Shown here one piece after another: positions 41,011-51,008 of a stretch of 64,000 nucleotides of DNA. The DNA comes from Roseomonas gilardii subsp. gilardii. Lineage in GTDB: Bacteria; Pseudomonadota; Alphaproteobacteria; Acetobacterales; Acetobacteraceae. Location: assembly GCF_023078375.1 (NCBI RefSeq), contig NZ_CP095554.1, positions 3,588,501 to 3,652,500 on the forward strand. Direction: 5' to 3'. A model generated the notes under the pieces. It was not told the DNA's origin, did not search any database, and saw nothing but the letters and a program-made list of their open reading frames with translations. The position numbers and the translations under genes are program-made. Numbering within the stretch: position 1 is the stretch's first letter; the number at the start of each line of letters is the position of its first letter.

Positions 41011-42222
41011 ATGGCCGGTCCGCTGGAGGGCGTGCGCGTCCTCGATCTGAGCCGCGTCCTCGCCGGCCCCTGGGCGAGCCAGAACCTGGCCGACCTGGGC
41101 GCCGAGGTGATCAAGGTGGAGCGCCCGGGCGCGGGGGACGACACCCGCGGCTGGGGCCCGCCCTATGTCGAGGATGCGGCGGGGCGGCCCACCGAGGTCA
41201 GCGCCTATTTCCTCTCGGCCAACCGGGGCAAGCGCTCCGTGACGGTGGATTTCACCCGCCCCGAGGGACAGGAGATCCTCCGCCGCCTCGCGGCGGAGAG
41301 CGATGTGGTGCTGGAGAACTACAAGTTCGGAGGCCTGCGGAAATACGGGCTGGACCATGACAGCCTGCGGGCGGTGAACCCGCGGCTGATCTACTGCTCC
41401 ATCACCGGCTTCGGCCAGACCGGCCCCTATCGCCAACGCACGGGCTACGACTTCCTGCTCCAGGCCATGGGCGGGCTGATGAGCGTCACCGGCGATCCGG
41501 ATGGCGAGCCGATGAAGGTGGGCGTCGCGATCACCGACATCCTCACCGGCATGTATGCCTCCACCGCCATCCTGGCCGCGCTGCACGAGCGCGGGCGCAG
41601 CGGCGAGGGCCAGCATATCGACCTCGCCCTGTTCGACGTGCAGATCGCGACCCTGGCCAACCAGGCGCTGAACTACCTCGTCTCCGGGCGTGAACCGCGG
41701 CGGCTGGGCAATGCGCATCCCAGCATCGTGCCCTACCAGTCCTTTCCCACGGTGGATGGCGACATCGTGCTGGCGGTGGGCAATGACGAGCAGTTCCGCC
41801 GCTTCGTCACCTCCGCCGGGCGGCCCGACCTGGCGGAGGACGAACGCTTCCGCACCAACACCGCCCGCGTGCGGAACAGGGAGTTGCTGGTGCCGCTGCT
41901 GCGCGACCTGATCGCCGGGCAGACCACGGCGCAATGGCTGGCGCAACTGGAGCCGCTGGGCGTGCCCTGCGGCCCCGTGAACGGCGTGGCGGCCACCTTC
42001 GCCGACCCCCAGGCCCAGGCGCGCGGGATGCGGCTGGAGATGCGGCATCCCGAACTCGGCACGGTCCCGGGCGTGGCCAGCCCGATGCGCTTCTCCCGCA
42101 CCCCGATCGCCTATGAGCAGGCCCCTCCCCGCCTTGGCGAGCATACCGAGGCGGTGCTGCGAGAACGTCTCGGCGCCAGTGAGGCGGAACTCGTCCGGTG
42201 GCGGGAGGAAGGCACGATCTGA
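41011..42222 (+). CDS. CaiB/BaiF family III CoA-transferase (probably glutarate CoA-transferase)
   Basis: 403 residues. Typical family III start [44 protein letters not shown] (about residues 3-46), the [17 protein letters not shown] segment, [26 protein letters not shown] and the catalytic Asp region [12 protein letters not shown]. Operon with gcdH indicates glutarate activation using succinyl-CoA or another donor (inference from context; SUGCT-like arrangement). Confidence 0.88.
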   Translation: MAGPLEGVRVLDLSRVLAGPWASQNLADLGAEVIKVERPGAGDDTRGWGPPYVEDAAGRPTEVSAYFLSANRGKRSVTVDFTRPEGQEILRRLAAESDVVLENYKFGGLRKYGLDHDSLRAVNPRLIYCSITGFGQTGPYRQRTGYDFLLQAMGGLMSVTGDPDGEPMKVGVAITDILTGMYASTAILAALHERGRSGEGQHIDLALFDVQIATLANQALNYLVSGREPRRLGNAHPSIVPYQSFPTVDGDIVLAVGNDEQFRRFVTSAGRPDLAEDERFRTNTARVRNRELLVPLLRDLIAGQTTAQWLAQLEPLGVPCGPVNGVAATFADPQAQARGMRLEMRHPELGTVPGVASPMRFSRTPIAYEQAPPRLGEHTEAVLRERLGASEAELVRWREEGTI

Positions 42223-42234
42223 CCGGAGGAGGTG

Positions 42235-42262
42235 GCCCACCCCTCCACGCGGACGGGTGGGC
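42235..42262. terminator. Hairpin between convergent genes
   Basis: Stem GCCCACCC (42235-42242) with GGGTGGGC (42255-42262) in the 49-bp gap between the convergent CoA-transferase and MFS genes. No T-run, so efficiency is uncertain. Confidence 0.5.
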
Positions 42263-42271
42263 GCGCGGGGG

Positions 42272-43618
42272 TCAGACAGGCCGCAGCGTCAGGCGGCGGA
42301 TCGGCCCCATCAGGAAGAGATAGGCCAGGATCGCCAGCACCGCATGCGCCGCGACGAAGAGCAGCACGCCGTCATAGGAGCCGGTGGCCACGATGATGTA
42401 GCCGCTGACGATCGGCGTCACGATGCCCGCGATGTTGCCGATGGCGTTGAACATGCCGCCGGTGAGGCCGGTGATCTCCTTGGGCGCGGAGTCGGAGATC
42501 ACCGCCCAGCCGATCGCCGCGAGGCCCTTGCCGAAGAAGGCCAGCGCCATGATGGCGATCACCGCCCATTCCGCCGCGACGAAGTTGCAGCCCACCAGCG
42601 TCGTGGCCAGCGCCATGCCGATCACGAAGGGCGTCTTGCGCGCGGCGGAGAGTGAGACGCCCCGGCGCAGCAGCAGGTCGGAGAGCATGCCGCTGCAAAC
42701 GCCGCCCAGGAAGCCGCAGATGGCCGGCAGGGCCGCCACGAAGCCGACCTTCATGATCGACATACCGCGTGCCTGCACGAGATAGATCGGAAACCAGGTG
42801 ATGAAGAAGTAGGTCAGCGCGGTGATCGCGTACTGGCCGGCATAGGCGCCGAGCAGCAGGCGGTGGCTCAGCAACTGCTTCACATGCCCCCAGCGGAGCT
42901 TCACGGGAGCGGCGGCGCCGGCGCGGTCCATGTCCACCAGCGCGCCGCCCTTCTCCAGATGCTCGATCTCCGCCGCATTGGTGCGCGGATGGTCCTTGGG
43001 ATTATGGATCAGCCAGGGCCAGGCCAGGCTCAGCAGGATGCCCAGGGCGCCCATGAAGAGGAAGATGTATTCCCAGCCGAAGCTGGCGGTGATCCAGCCC
43101 ATGATCGGCGCGAAGAAAGCCACCGCGGCATACTGGGCGGAGTTGAAGATCGCCGTGGCCGTGCCGCGTTCCGCCGTCGGGAACCAGGCGGCGACGATGC
43201 GGTTGTTCGCCGGGAAGGCCGGTGATTCCACGAGGCCGAGCGCGAAGCGCACGGCGAAGAGCACCAGGAAGGCCGAGGCCGGGTGGAGGAGACCAACGCC
43301 GCCCTGCATCAGCGTGAAGAGCGACCAGAGGAACAGGCTGAGCCCGTAGATGAGCTTCGATCCGTAGCGGTCCAGCAGCCAGCCGCCGGGAATCTGCCCG
43401 ATCACATAGGCCCAGCCGAAGGCCGAGAAGAGATAGCCCATGCCGATCGGATCGAAGTTCAGCTCGCGCGCCAGGGCGGTGCCGGCGATCGAGAGCGTGG
43501 CGCGGTCGGCGTAGTTGATGGCCGTGACGAGGAAGAGCAAACCCAGGATCGCGTAGCGCACGCGGGTGGCCTTCACGGCCTGGGCGGCCGCGCTGCCGAT
43601 GGATGTCGTACTGCTCAT
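42272..43618 (-). CDS. MFS transporter of the anion:cation symporter (sugar-acid) type
   Basis: 448 residues, twelve TM helices. YAILGLLFLVTAINYADRATLSIAG in TM1 and GQIPGGWLLDRYGSKLIYGLSLFLWSLFT (motif A loop) fit the ACS family (GudP/DgoT/ExuT) that imports hexonates and aldarates. Substrate not determinable, but the pentonate-type operon 4 kb away would be a suitable user (inference). It is divergent from the RTX gene. Confidence 0.87.
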   Translation of the reverse strand: MSSTTSIGSAAAQAVKATRVRYAILGLLFLVTAINYADRATLSIAGTALARELNFDPIGMGYLFSAFGWAYVIGQIPGGWLLDRYGSKLIYGLSLFLWSLFTLMQGGVGLLHPASAFLVLFAVRFALGLVESPAFPANNRIVAAWFPTAERGTATAIFNSAQYAAVAFFAPIMGWITASFGWEYIFLFMGALGILLSLAWPWLIHNPKDHPRTNAAEIEHLEKGGALVDMDRAGAAAPVKLRWGHVKQLLSHRLLLGAYAGQYAITALTYFFITWFPIYLVQARGMSIMKVGFVAALPAICGFLGGVCSGMLSDLLLRRGVSLSAARKTPFVIGMALATTLVGCNFVAAEWAVIAIMALAFFGKGLAAIGWAVISDSAPKEITGLTGGMFNAIGNIAGIVTPIVSGYIIVATGSYDGVLLFVAAHAVLAILAYLFLMGPIRRLTLRPV

Positions 43619-44086
43619 GCAGACCTTTCCTGGAACAGCCCGGCCCGTCCGGCCGCGCCCTCCTGTTCTTGCTGGCCCTTGCCCACTCGCCCCTTTCTCT
43701 CAGGGGCCTGGAGCGGCGCAGACGTCATGCAACTGATGCAAGACCAATAAGGGACGGGGACAATGCCGGTCCAAGCCAGAAACGGCATCAATCCATATGA
43801 TTGTTGAATTGATCATCCGCGCCTGAAGGGTGGAACCCACCTGCCATCCTCCGCCGTGATGACCGGACCGGCTCTTCCTTTGTAACGAGCCGTGCGGGAC
43901 GCGGCGGTGTGTTCCGAAGCGGGCGAATGGAAACGGACGATTTCCCGCTCGCGACCGCACAATCATCAATGCTACCCAAGGTTGTATTCAGGGAGTGAGC
44001 AAGAAACCTTCGCCTCTGAAGGAACCCGAAGAAATCGCGGGGCCGGGGACAATCCTTGACCTGAAATACAACCACAGGTTGAATTC
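43619..44086. promoter_or_regulatory. Divergent intergenic region upstream of RTX and MFS genes
   Basis: 468 bp, clearly lower in GC than the genes around it. It holds an inverted pair of GGTTGTATT (43980-43989 and the complement at 44065-44073, ending 13 bp before the RTX ATG). No gene found. No good Shine-Dalgarno precedes the RTX ATG. Confidence 0.45.
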
Positions 44087-46417
44087 ATGACATCAACGAA
44101 CGCCATCCGGGCCGAGGACTTCATCGAGTCCATCGGCGTGAATATCCACACCGGCTATCTCGATACACCCTATGGCGATGTCAGCAGCATCCTGGCCTCG
44201 CTGGAGTATCTCGGCATCGACAATGTCCGGGACACCACCTCCTGGCCCGAGACACAGGAAGACCGCCTGGCGACGCTGGGCGAGGCCGGCATCAAGCTCG
44301 ATCTTGTCACCGGCGTGCAGGGCGACGATTACGACAGCCAGTTCGCCATGGTCGAGGCCCTGGCGGCCTATGTCCGCTCCGTGGAAGGGCCGAACGAGGT
44401 CAACTACTGGACCGTCACCTACAATGGCGAGACCGGCATCAGCGCCGCGCAGGCGATGCAGGAAGCCATCTACGACTTCGTGAAATCCAGCAGCGCGCTC
44501 AGCGATGCGGTGGTGGTGAACTTCACCGTCGCCGCCTCGGACGAGGCGACCTTCTCCTCCTATGGCGACAACTCCGCCTCTGCGGATTATGGCGCGGCCC
44601 ATATCTATTACGGTTATGGCGCCACGCCTTACAGCGTGCTCGAAACCTATGTCGCCATGGCCAATCTGATGGACCCGGACGACCCGATGTACGTCACGGA
44701 ATCGGGCTATCCGACGCTCACCACCGGCGCCGGGAATCAGGGCGTGGACGAGACGGTGCAGGCCAAATACACGCTGGACCTGCTGCTGGATGCCTACAGC
44801 CTCGGCATCGCCGTCACCTATATCTACGAGTTGTTCGATTCCTTCGAGGACAGCGACGGCACGAACCAGGAGGCGCATTACGGCCTTTTCGACTATGACG
44901 GCACTGCCAAGGAGGCGGCGGTAGCGTTGCATAACCTGACGACGATCCTGTCCGACACCTCCGACACAGCGGAAAGCTTCACCACGGGCACGCTGGACTA
45001 CACGGTGGAGAACCTGCCCTCCTCCGGGCATAGTCTGCTCTTCGAGAAGTCCGACGGCATCTACGAACTCGCTATCTGGAACGAACAGCAGATCTGGGAC
45101 AGCACCACGAACACCGAGATCGCCACCGAGGCCACGACCGTCACCGTCTCGCTCGGCCAGGTCTTCGCCACGGTGACGGTCTATGATCCGCTCGAAGGCA
45201 CGGACGCCATCGCGACCTATTCCAACGTCAGCAGCATCTCGGTCAGCATCAACGACCACCCACTGATCATCGAGCTGAGCGGCGCCGATGGCACGACCAC
45301 CCTGACGGCTTCCGCCACTACGGCCAGCGCCGTGACCAGCGCGACCAGTGCCACCCTCGCCAGCGGCGATACCGACCTGACGCTGACGGGCACCGACGCC
45401 ATCGCCGGCGTCGGCAATGCGCTCGGCAACACCATCACCGCCAATGACGCGGGCGATACGCTGTCCGGCATGGCGGGCAACGATACGCTGATCGGCGGCA
45501 GCGGGAACGATCACCTCAACGGGGGCACGGGCGCCGACACCATGTCGGGCGGCGCAGGCGACGACGGCTATTTCGTCGATGACGCGGGCGATGTGGTGAC
45601 AGAATCGACCGACGCGGGCGACGATCGCGTCTACTCCTCCATCAGCTACGCCCTGCCCGACAATGTCGAACGCCTGAAGCTCACCGCCGAGGGGCTGACG
45701 GGCACCGGCAACGCGCTCGACAACGTCCTCTATGGCAGCAGCGGCAGCGACACCCTCTCCGGCCTGGGCGGCAAGGACGTGCTCTATGGCGCCGCGGGCA
45801 ATGACACGATCTATGGTGGCGACGGCAACGACATCCTTCAGGGCGGCGAGGGTACCGATACCATGGTCGGCGGCGCGGGCGATGACAGCTACACGGTGGA
45901 CGATGCGGGCGACGTGGTGACGGAGGCCGCGGATGAGGGCGATGACCGCGTCTATTCCTCCATCAGCTATACCCTCCCCGACAATGTCGAGCGCCTGAAG
46001 CTCACCGCCGAGGGGCTGACGGGCACCGGCAACGCCCTGGCCAACATCCTCTACGGCAGCAGCGGCAGCGACACGCTCCAGGGCATGGCCGGCAATGACA
46101 CGCTCTACGGCAACGAGGGTGGCGACACCCTCCATGGCGGCGCCGGCAGTGACTATCTCAAGGGAGGCACCGGCGCCGATACCTTCGTCTTCCAGATCGC
46201 CGACGGCGCCGGCAAGGATGTCATCGCCGATTTCAGCGGCAGCGAAGGCGATGTGGTCGAACTGGTCGGCTTCGGCCTGACGAGCTTCGACGAGGTCGTC
46301 GCCGACATGACCCAGTCCGGATCGAACGTGAAGCTGACCCTCGGCAACGGGGACGTCATCGTCTTCCAGAACATGACCATCGCTGCCTTCTCCGCGGGCG
46401 ACTTCGCCTTCGGTTAG
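44087..46417 (+). CDS. RTX calcium-binding protein with N-terminal clan GH-A-like glycosidase domain
   Basis: 776 residues. N-terminal about 290 residues look like a TIM-barrel glycosidase: IGVNIHTGYLDTPYGDV, an Asn-Glu acid/base candidate in VEGPNEVNYWTV and a second Glu in PMYVTESGYPTLTTG, as in GH5/GH39-like folds. A beta-rich linker (about 290-440) leads to RTX nonapeptides (GGSGNDHLNGGTGADTMSGG; calcium-binding). Two copies of a 107-residue unit (offset 321 bp; GDVVTE...YSSISY..LPDNVERLKLTAEG) are nearly identical. Ends with an aliphatic tail (ADTFVF...GDFAFG). No signal peptide: such proteins leave by type I secretion through the C-terminus, but no T1SS gene is in this window. Lower GC than neighbours by eye. 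Confidence 0.85.
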   Translation: MTSTNAIRAEDFIESIGVNIHTGYLDTPYGDVSSILASLEYLGIDNVRDTTSWPETQEDRLATLGEAGIKLDLVTGVQGDDYDSQFAMVEALAAYVRSVEGPNEVNYWTVTYNGETGISAAQAMQEAIYDFVKSSSALSDAVVVNFTVAASDEATFSSYGDNSASADYGAAHIYYGYGATPYSVLETYVAMANLMDPDDPMYVTESGYPTLTTGAGNQGVDETVQAKYTLDLLLDAYSLGIAVTYIYELFDSFEDSDGTNQEAHYGLFDYDGTAKEAAVALHNLTTILSDTSDTAESFTTGTLDYTVENLPSSGHSLLFEKSDGIYELAIWNEQQIWDSTTNTEIATEATTVTVSLGQVFATVTVYDPLEGTDAIATYSNVSSISVSINDHPLIIELSGADGTTTLTASATTASAVTSATSATLASGDTDLTLTGTDAIAGVGNALGNTITANDAGDTLSGMAGNDTLIGGSGNDHLNGGTGADTMSGGAGDDGYFVDDAGDVVTESTDAGDDRVYSSISYALPDNVERLKLTAEGLTGTGNALDNVLYGSSGSDTLSGLGGKDVLYGAAGNDTIYGGDGNDILQGGEGTDTMVGGAGDDSYTVDDAGDVVTEAADEGDDRVYSSISYTLPDNVERLKLTAEGLTGTGNALANILYGSSGSDTLQGMAGNDTLYGNEGGDTLHGGAGSDYLKGGTGADTFVFQIADGAGKDVIADFSGSEGDVVELVGFGLTSFDEVVADMTQSGSNVKLTLGNGDVIVFQNMTIAAFSAGDFAFG

Positions 46418-46444
46418 GCACGGGCTCATGGGCTGAGGAAGGGA

Positions 46445-46472
46445 GCGCCGCCATCCGGGGGGATGGCGGCGC
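46445..46472. terminator. Bidirectional hairpin between convergent RTX and lysR genes
   Basis: Perfect 12-bp stem GCGCCGCCATCC (46445-46456) with GGATGGCGGCGC (46461-46472) in the 63-bp convergent gap. TT/CC rather than a T-run follows. Confidence 0.6.
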
Positions 46473-46480
46473 GTTCCCGT

Positions 46481-47389
46481 TCATGCGTCTGGCCGCATGG
46501 CCGGGCCGCACAGGAGTTGCAGGATGGTCCTGAGCGCCGGCAGGCTGTCGCCGCTCCGGACCACGGCGAACAGGTCGGCCGAGGGCGCGCCCGGCTCCAG
46601 TTCCCGGTAGCGGATGCCCGGCAGGCCCAGGCGCCGGGCCGAGGCCGGCACGATGGCCAGGCCGAGCCCGGTGCCGACCAGCGGCAGGATGGTGTGGATC
46701 TGGCTGATATACTGCACATAATTCGGCAGCGCCCCGGCCGAGCGGACCATGTCGGAGACGAGGCCGTGGAAGTACTGCCCCTCGGTCGGCGAGTACATGA
46801 CCATGTCCTGGCCGTTGAGGTCGGCGATGCGGAACGGCCCCTGCCCCGCATGTTCCTCGGCGAAGGGGTGCATCTCCGGCACGGCGAGGACCAGCGGCTC
46901 GCGCCAGACGGGAAAGGTTTCCGCCCCCCGCCGGTCGAAAGGCGGACGGACGAAGCCGAGATCGATCCGCTGCGCCGCCAGCGCCTCCATCTGCTCCCGC
47001 GTCACCATCTCCTTCAGCGCCATGTCGATGCGCGGCAGGCTGCGGCGGACCAGCGAGACGAAGCGCGGCAGGAAGCCGAAGCTGGTGCCGGCGGTGAAGC
47101 CGATGGTGACGGAGCCCGCCTCGCCCCGCGCCACCCGCCGCACCGCCAGCGCCGCGCCCTCGGAGAATTGCAGCAGCCGCCGCGCCTCCGGAAAGAAGGC
47201 ACGCCCGGCCTGGGTCAGGCGCACCGAGCGGCTGCTGCGCTCCAGCAACCGGACATCCAGCGCGTGCTCCAGGAGCTGGATCTGCCGGCTGAGGGGCGGC
47301 TGGGTCATGTGGAGCCGGGCGGCCGCGCGCCCGAAATGCAGCTCCTCGGCCACCGCCACGAAGCAGCGGAGCTGACTCAGCTCGAACAT
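46481..47389 (-). CDS. LysR-family transcriptional regulator
   Basis: 302 residues. N-terminal winged HTH ([41 protein letters not shown]) and a periplasmic-binding-like effector domain. It is divergent from the aldehyde dehydrogenase/dehydratase/RraA-like operon with 193 bp between starts, the classic LysR arrangement, so it probably controls that operon in response to a sugar acid. Confidence 0.9.
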   Translation of the reverse strand: MFELSQLRCFVAVAEELHFGRAAARLHMTQPPLSRQIQLLEHALDVRLLERSSRSVRLTQAGRAFFPEARRLLQFSEGAALAVRRVARGEAGSVTIGFTAGTSFGFLPRFVSLVRRSLPRIDMALKEMVTREQMEALAAQRIDLGFVRPPFDRRGAETFPVWREPLVLAVPEMHPFAEEHAGQGPFRIADLNGQDMVMYSPTEGQYFHGLVSDMVRSAGALPNYVQYISQIHTILPLVGTGLGLAIVPASARRLGLPGIRYRELEPGAPSADLFAVVRSGDSLPALRTILQLLCGPAMRPDA

Positions 47390-47582
47390 CGATCTAATTC
47401 CCGCATCATCGCATCCATTTTATGTGTTGGACCAGCATAGATGTAACTCTTACAAGCCTTGCCCGACAGCTTGGCGCTCCCCGGCCGAACCGGTTTGTGG
47501 AAGGGTGGCGCCTAGGCAAGGACCCAGGGGGACGGAAGCGGGCCATCTCTTCCGCCCCGGTCCAGGAAGGGGAGGAGTGACC
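47390..47582. promoter_or_regulatory. Divergent promoter region between lysR and the sugar-acid operon
   Basis: 193 bp, AT-richer than the flanks around 47395-47460, as expected for divergent promoters with a LysR site. GGAGGAG just before 47583 is the operon's ribosome-binding site. Confidence 0.45.
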
Positions 47583-49163
47583 ATGCAGCTCACCGGCGAA
47601 ATGCTGATCGGGGCCAGCGCCGTGCGCGGCACCGACAAGGCCGTTCAGGCCATCGAGGCCCAGACCGGCAAGCCGATGGAGCCCAGCTATGGCGGCGGCA
47701 GCGCGGCGGATGTGGAACGTGCCTGCGACCTCGCCTGGGCGGCCTTCGACACCTATCGCGAGACCTCGCTGGAGGACCGGGCGCGGTTCCTGGAGACCAT
47801 CGCCAGCAACATCCTGGATCTGGGCGACGCCCTGATCGAGCGCACCATGGCCGAGAGCGGCCTGCCGCGCGGCCGCATCGAGGGCGAGCGCGGCCGCACC
47901 GTGGGCCAGCTCCGCCTTTTCGCCGAGGTGGTGCGCGAAGGCTCCTGGCTGGAGGCGCGCATCGACCCGCCGCTGCCGGACCGCAAGCCGCTGCCGCGCG
48001 TGGACCTGCGCCAGCGCCATATCGCGCTCGGCCCCGTCGCCGTCTTCGGCGCCTCCAACTTCCCCCTCGCCTTCTCCGTGGCGGGCGGCGACACCGCCTC
48101 GGCGTTCGCCGCCGGCTGCCCGGTGGTGGTGAAGGCACATTCGGCGCATCCCGGCACCTCCGAGATGGTGGGCCGCGCGATCCAGGCCGCGGTGAAGAGC
48201 TGCGGCCTGCCGGAAGGCGTCTTCTCGATGCTCTACGGCTCCGGCGCCGTGGTCGGCCAGGGCCTGGTGGCGAACCCGCATATCAAGGCGATGGGCTTCA
48301 CCGGCTCCCGCTCCGGCGGCACGGCGCTGATGAAGACCGCCGCAGCCCGGCCCGAGCCGATCCCCGTCTATGCCGAGATGAGCTCGATCAACCCGGTCTT
48401 CCTGCTGCCGCATGCGCTGGCCAAGCGGGCCGAGGCGCTGGGCAAGGGCTTCGTCGGCTCGCTCACCCTGGGCGCCGGCCAGTTCTGCACCAATCCCGGC
48501 CTGGTGATGGCGGCGGAAGGCCCTGACCTGAAGCGCTTCCTCGGCGCCGCGACCGAGGCGCTGGGTGGCGTGCCGGCCCAGACCATGCTCACCCCGGGCA
48601 TCCTCAGGGCCTATCAGGAAGGCGTCGGCAAGCTCGCCGCCAACAAGCGCATCGAGAAAGTGGCGGAGGGCCAGCTCGCTTCCGGCGACACGCAGGGCCA
48701 GGCGGCGATCTTCTCCACCACCGCCGATCACTTCATCGCCGATCCGAGCATGGAGGAGGAGGTCTTCGGCGCCGCCTCCCTCGTCATCCGCTGCCAGGAG
48801 GTCGAGAAGATGAAGGAGATGGCGGAGAAGCTGGAAGGCCAGCTCACCGCCACCGTCCTGATGGAGCCGGAGGACATGGACTTCGCCCGGGCGCTGCTGC
48901 CGATCCTGGAGCGCCGCGTCGGCCGCATCCTGATCAACGGCTTCCCCACGGGCGTCGAGGTCAGCCACGCCATGGTGCATGGCGGCCCCTATCCCTCCAC
49001 CTCGGATGGCCGCACCACCTCGGTCGGTACGCTGGCGATCCGCCGCTTCCTCCGCCCGGTCTGCTACCAGGACTTCCCGGCCGAGCTGCTGCCCGAGGCG
49101 CTGCGCGACGGCAATCCGCTCGGCATCTGGCGCCGCACCGACGGCGCGCTGGGCAAGAACTGA
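47583..49163 (+). CDS. 2-oxoglutarate semialdehyde (2,5-dioxovalerate) dehydrogenase, type III
   Basis: 526 residues from the ATG at 47583 (GGAGGAGTGACC before it). ALDH superfamily, the long NADP-type subgroup of [31 protein letters not shown] (cofactor site), general base Glu265 in [11 protein letters not shown], nucleophile Cys302 in GQFCTNPGL, and the C-terminal [20 protein letters not shown]. Converts 2,5-dioxopentanoate to 2-oxoglutarate, the last step of the Weimberg oxidative pentose pathway. First gene of the operon. Confidence 0.88.
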   Translation: MQLTGEMLIGASAVRGTDKAVQAIEAQTGKPMEPSYGGGSAADVERACDLAWAAFDTYRETSLEDRARFLETIASNILDLGDALIERTMAESGLPRGRIEGERGRTVGQLRLFAEVVREGSWLEARIDPPLPDRKPLPRVDLRQRHIALGPVAVFGASNFPLAFSVAGGDTASAFAAGCPVVVKAHSAHPGTSEMVGRAIQAAVKSCGLPEGVFSMLYGSGAVVGQGLVANPHIKAMGFTGSRSGGTALMKTAAARPEPIPVYAEMSSINPVFLLPHALAKRAEALGKGFVGSLTLGAGQFCTNPGLVMAAEGPDLKRFLGAATEALGGVPAQTMLTPGILRAYQEGVGKLAANKRIEKVAEGQLASGDTQGQAAIFSTTADHFIADPSMEEEVFGAASLVIRCQEVEKMKEMAEKLEGQLTATVLMEPEDMDFARALLPILERRVGRILINGFPTGVEVSHAMVHGGPYPSTSDGRTTSVGTLAIRRFLRPVCYQDFPAELLPEALRDGNPLGIWRRTDGALGKN

Positions 49164-49187
49164 GACAAGAACAGGAAACGCGTTCCG

Positions 49188-50999
49188 ATGTCTGAAACCC
49201 CCAAGGGGACCCCCGACCTGCCTCCGCGCGAGCTGGAGGCCGAGAGCGGCGAGAACTCGCCGCTTCCTCGCCGCAAGCCGGTGGAGGAGCTGCGCTCCCG
49301 CCGCTGGTTCGGCCCGGCCGACCTGCGCAGCTTCGGCCACCGCTCCCGCGCCATGCAGATGGGCTACTCCCCCGAGGAGTGGACCGGCCGCCCGGTGATC
49401 GGGATCATCAACACCTGGTCCGACCTCAACCCCTGCCACGTCCACTTCAAGCAGCGCGTCGATGACGTGAAGCGCGGCATCCTGATGGCGGGCGGCTTCC
49501 CGGTGGAGCTGCCGGCCATCTCGGTGAGCGAGAGCTACGTCAAGCCGACCACCATGATGTACCGCAACTTCCTGGCGATGGAGACGGAGGAGCTGCTGCG
49601 CTCCCACCCCATCGACGGCGCGGTGCTGATGGGCGGCTGCGACAAGACCACGCCGGGCCTGCTGCTCGGCGCCACCAGCATGAACATCCCGGCGATCTTC
49701 CTGCCCGCCGGCCCCATGCTGCGCGGCAACTGGCAGGGCAAGACGCTCGGCTCCGGTTCCGATAGCTGGAAGTACTGGGACGAGCTGCGCGCCGGCAAAA
49801 TCACCGACCAGGACTGGCTGGGCGTGGAGGGCGGCATCGCCCGCTCCTACGGCACCTGCATGACCATGGGCACGGCCTCCACCATGACGGCGATCGCGGA
49901 ATCGGTCGGCATGGTGCTGCCGGGCGGCTCCTCGGTGCTCGCCGCGGATGCGGGGCATATCCGCCTCGCCTCCGAGAGCGGCCGCCGGATCGTGGAGATG
50001 GTCTGGGAGGACCTGACGCCGCAGAAGATCCAGACCCGCGAGGCCTTCGAGAACGCCATCGCCGTCGCCATGGCCATGGGCTGCTCGACCAATGCGATCA
50101 TCCACCTGATCGCCATGGCCCGCCGCGCCGGCCAGGATATCGGCCTCGACGATTTCGAGCGCTACAGCCGCAAGGTGCCGGTGATCGGCAATGTCCGCCC
50201 CTCGGGCGACAAGTACCTGATGGAGGACTTCTTCTACGCCGGCGGCATCCGCGCGCTGATGAAGGAGATCCGCGAGTTCCTGCACCTCGGCTGCCTGACC
50301 GTCTCGGGCCGCACGCTGGGCGAGAACATCGAGGGCGCGAAAGTCTTCAACGACGATGTCATCCGGCCGCTGAGCAACCCGATCTATGGCGAGGGCTCGC
50401 TGGCGGTGCTGAAGGGCAACCTTGCCCCTTCCGGCTGCGTGATCAAGCCCGCCGCGATGGACCAGAAGTTCCTCAAGCATTCCGGCCCGGCCTTCGTCTT
50501 CGACGACTATCCCTCGATGAAGAAGGCGGTGGAGGACGAGAACTATCCCTTCACGCCGGACTCCGTCCTCGTGCTGCGCAATGCCGGGCCGCAGGGCGGG
50601 CCGGGCATGCCGGAATGGGGGATGCTGCCGATGCCGAAGAAGCTGCTGAAGATGGGACTGCGCGACATGCTGCGCCTGTCCGACGCGCGCATGTCCGGCA
50701 CCTCCTACGGCGCCTGCGTGCTGCATGTGGCGCCGGAAAGCTTCATCGGCGGCCCGCTCGCACTGCTCAAGACCGGCGACATCATCAGCATCGACGTCGA
50801 TGCCCGCACCATCCACATGGAAGTGTCGGATGAGGAGCTGGAGCGGCGCCGCGCCGCATGGAAGCAGCCGGAGAAGCGCTTCGAGCGCGGCTATGGCTGG
50901 ATGTTCAGCCAGCATATCCAGCAGGCCGACCAGGGCTGCGACTTCGACTTCCTACGCACCGATTTCGGCGCTCCCGTCCCCGAACCTGTGATCTTCTGA
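49188..50999 (+). CDS. IlvD/Edd-family sugar-acid dehydratase (L-arabinonate dehydratase type)
   Basis: 603 residues. RRWFGPADLRSFGHRSRAMQMGYSP at the start and the pentonate-dehydratase stretch GKTLGSGSDSWKYWDELRAG mark the L-arabinonate/D-xylonate dehydratase branch rather than IlvD itself. Cluster cysteines are Cys83 (NPCH), Cys151 (GGCDKTTPG) and Cys224 (SYGTCMTMG). It dehydrates a pentonate to a 2-keto-3-deoxy acid. It starts 24 bp after the dehydrogenase gene. The exact sugar acid is not certain. Confidence 0.88.
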   Translation: MSETPKGTPDLPPRELEAESGENSPLPRRKPVEELRSRRWFGPADLRSFGHRSRAMQMGYSPEEWTGRPVIGIINTWSDLNPCHVHFKQRVDDVKRGILMAGGFPVELPAISVSESYVKPTTMMYRNFLAMETEELLRSHPIDGAVLMGGCDKTTPGLLLGATSMNIPAIFLPAGPMLRGNWQGKTLGSGSDSWKYWDELRAGKITDQDWLGVEGGIARSYGTCMTMGTASTMTAIAESVGMVLPGGSSVLAADAGHIRLASESGRRIVEMVWEDLTPQKIQTREAFENAIAVAMAMGCSTNAIIHLIAMARRAGQDIGLDDFERYSRKVPVIGNVRPSGDKYLMEDFFYAGGIRALMKEIREFLHLGCLTVSGRTLGENIEGAKVFNDDVIRPLSNPIYGEGSLAVLKGNLAPSGCVIKPAAMDQKFLKHSGPAFVFDDYPSMKKAVEDENYPFTPDSVLVLRNAGPQGGPGMPEWGMLPMPKKLLKMGLRDMLRLSDARMSGTSYGACVLHVAPESFIGGPLALLKTGDIISIDVDARTIHMEVSDEELERRRAAWKQPEKRFERGYGWMFSQHIQQADQGCDFDFLRTDFGAPVPEPVIF

Positions 51000-51008
51000 G
51001 GAAACGCC

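Noticed and set aside
46445-46472. CRISPR or mobile-element end at the strong palindrome
   Set aside because: A single hairpin between convergent genes, no repeats or target duplication; best read as a shared terminator.
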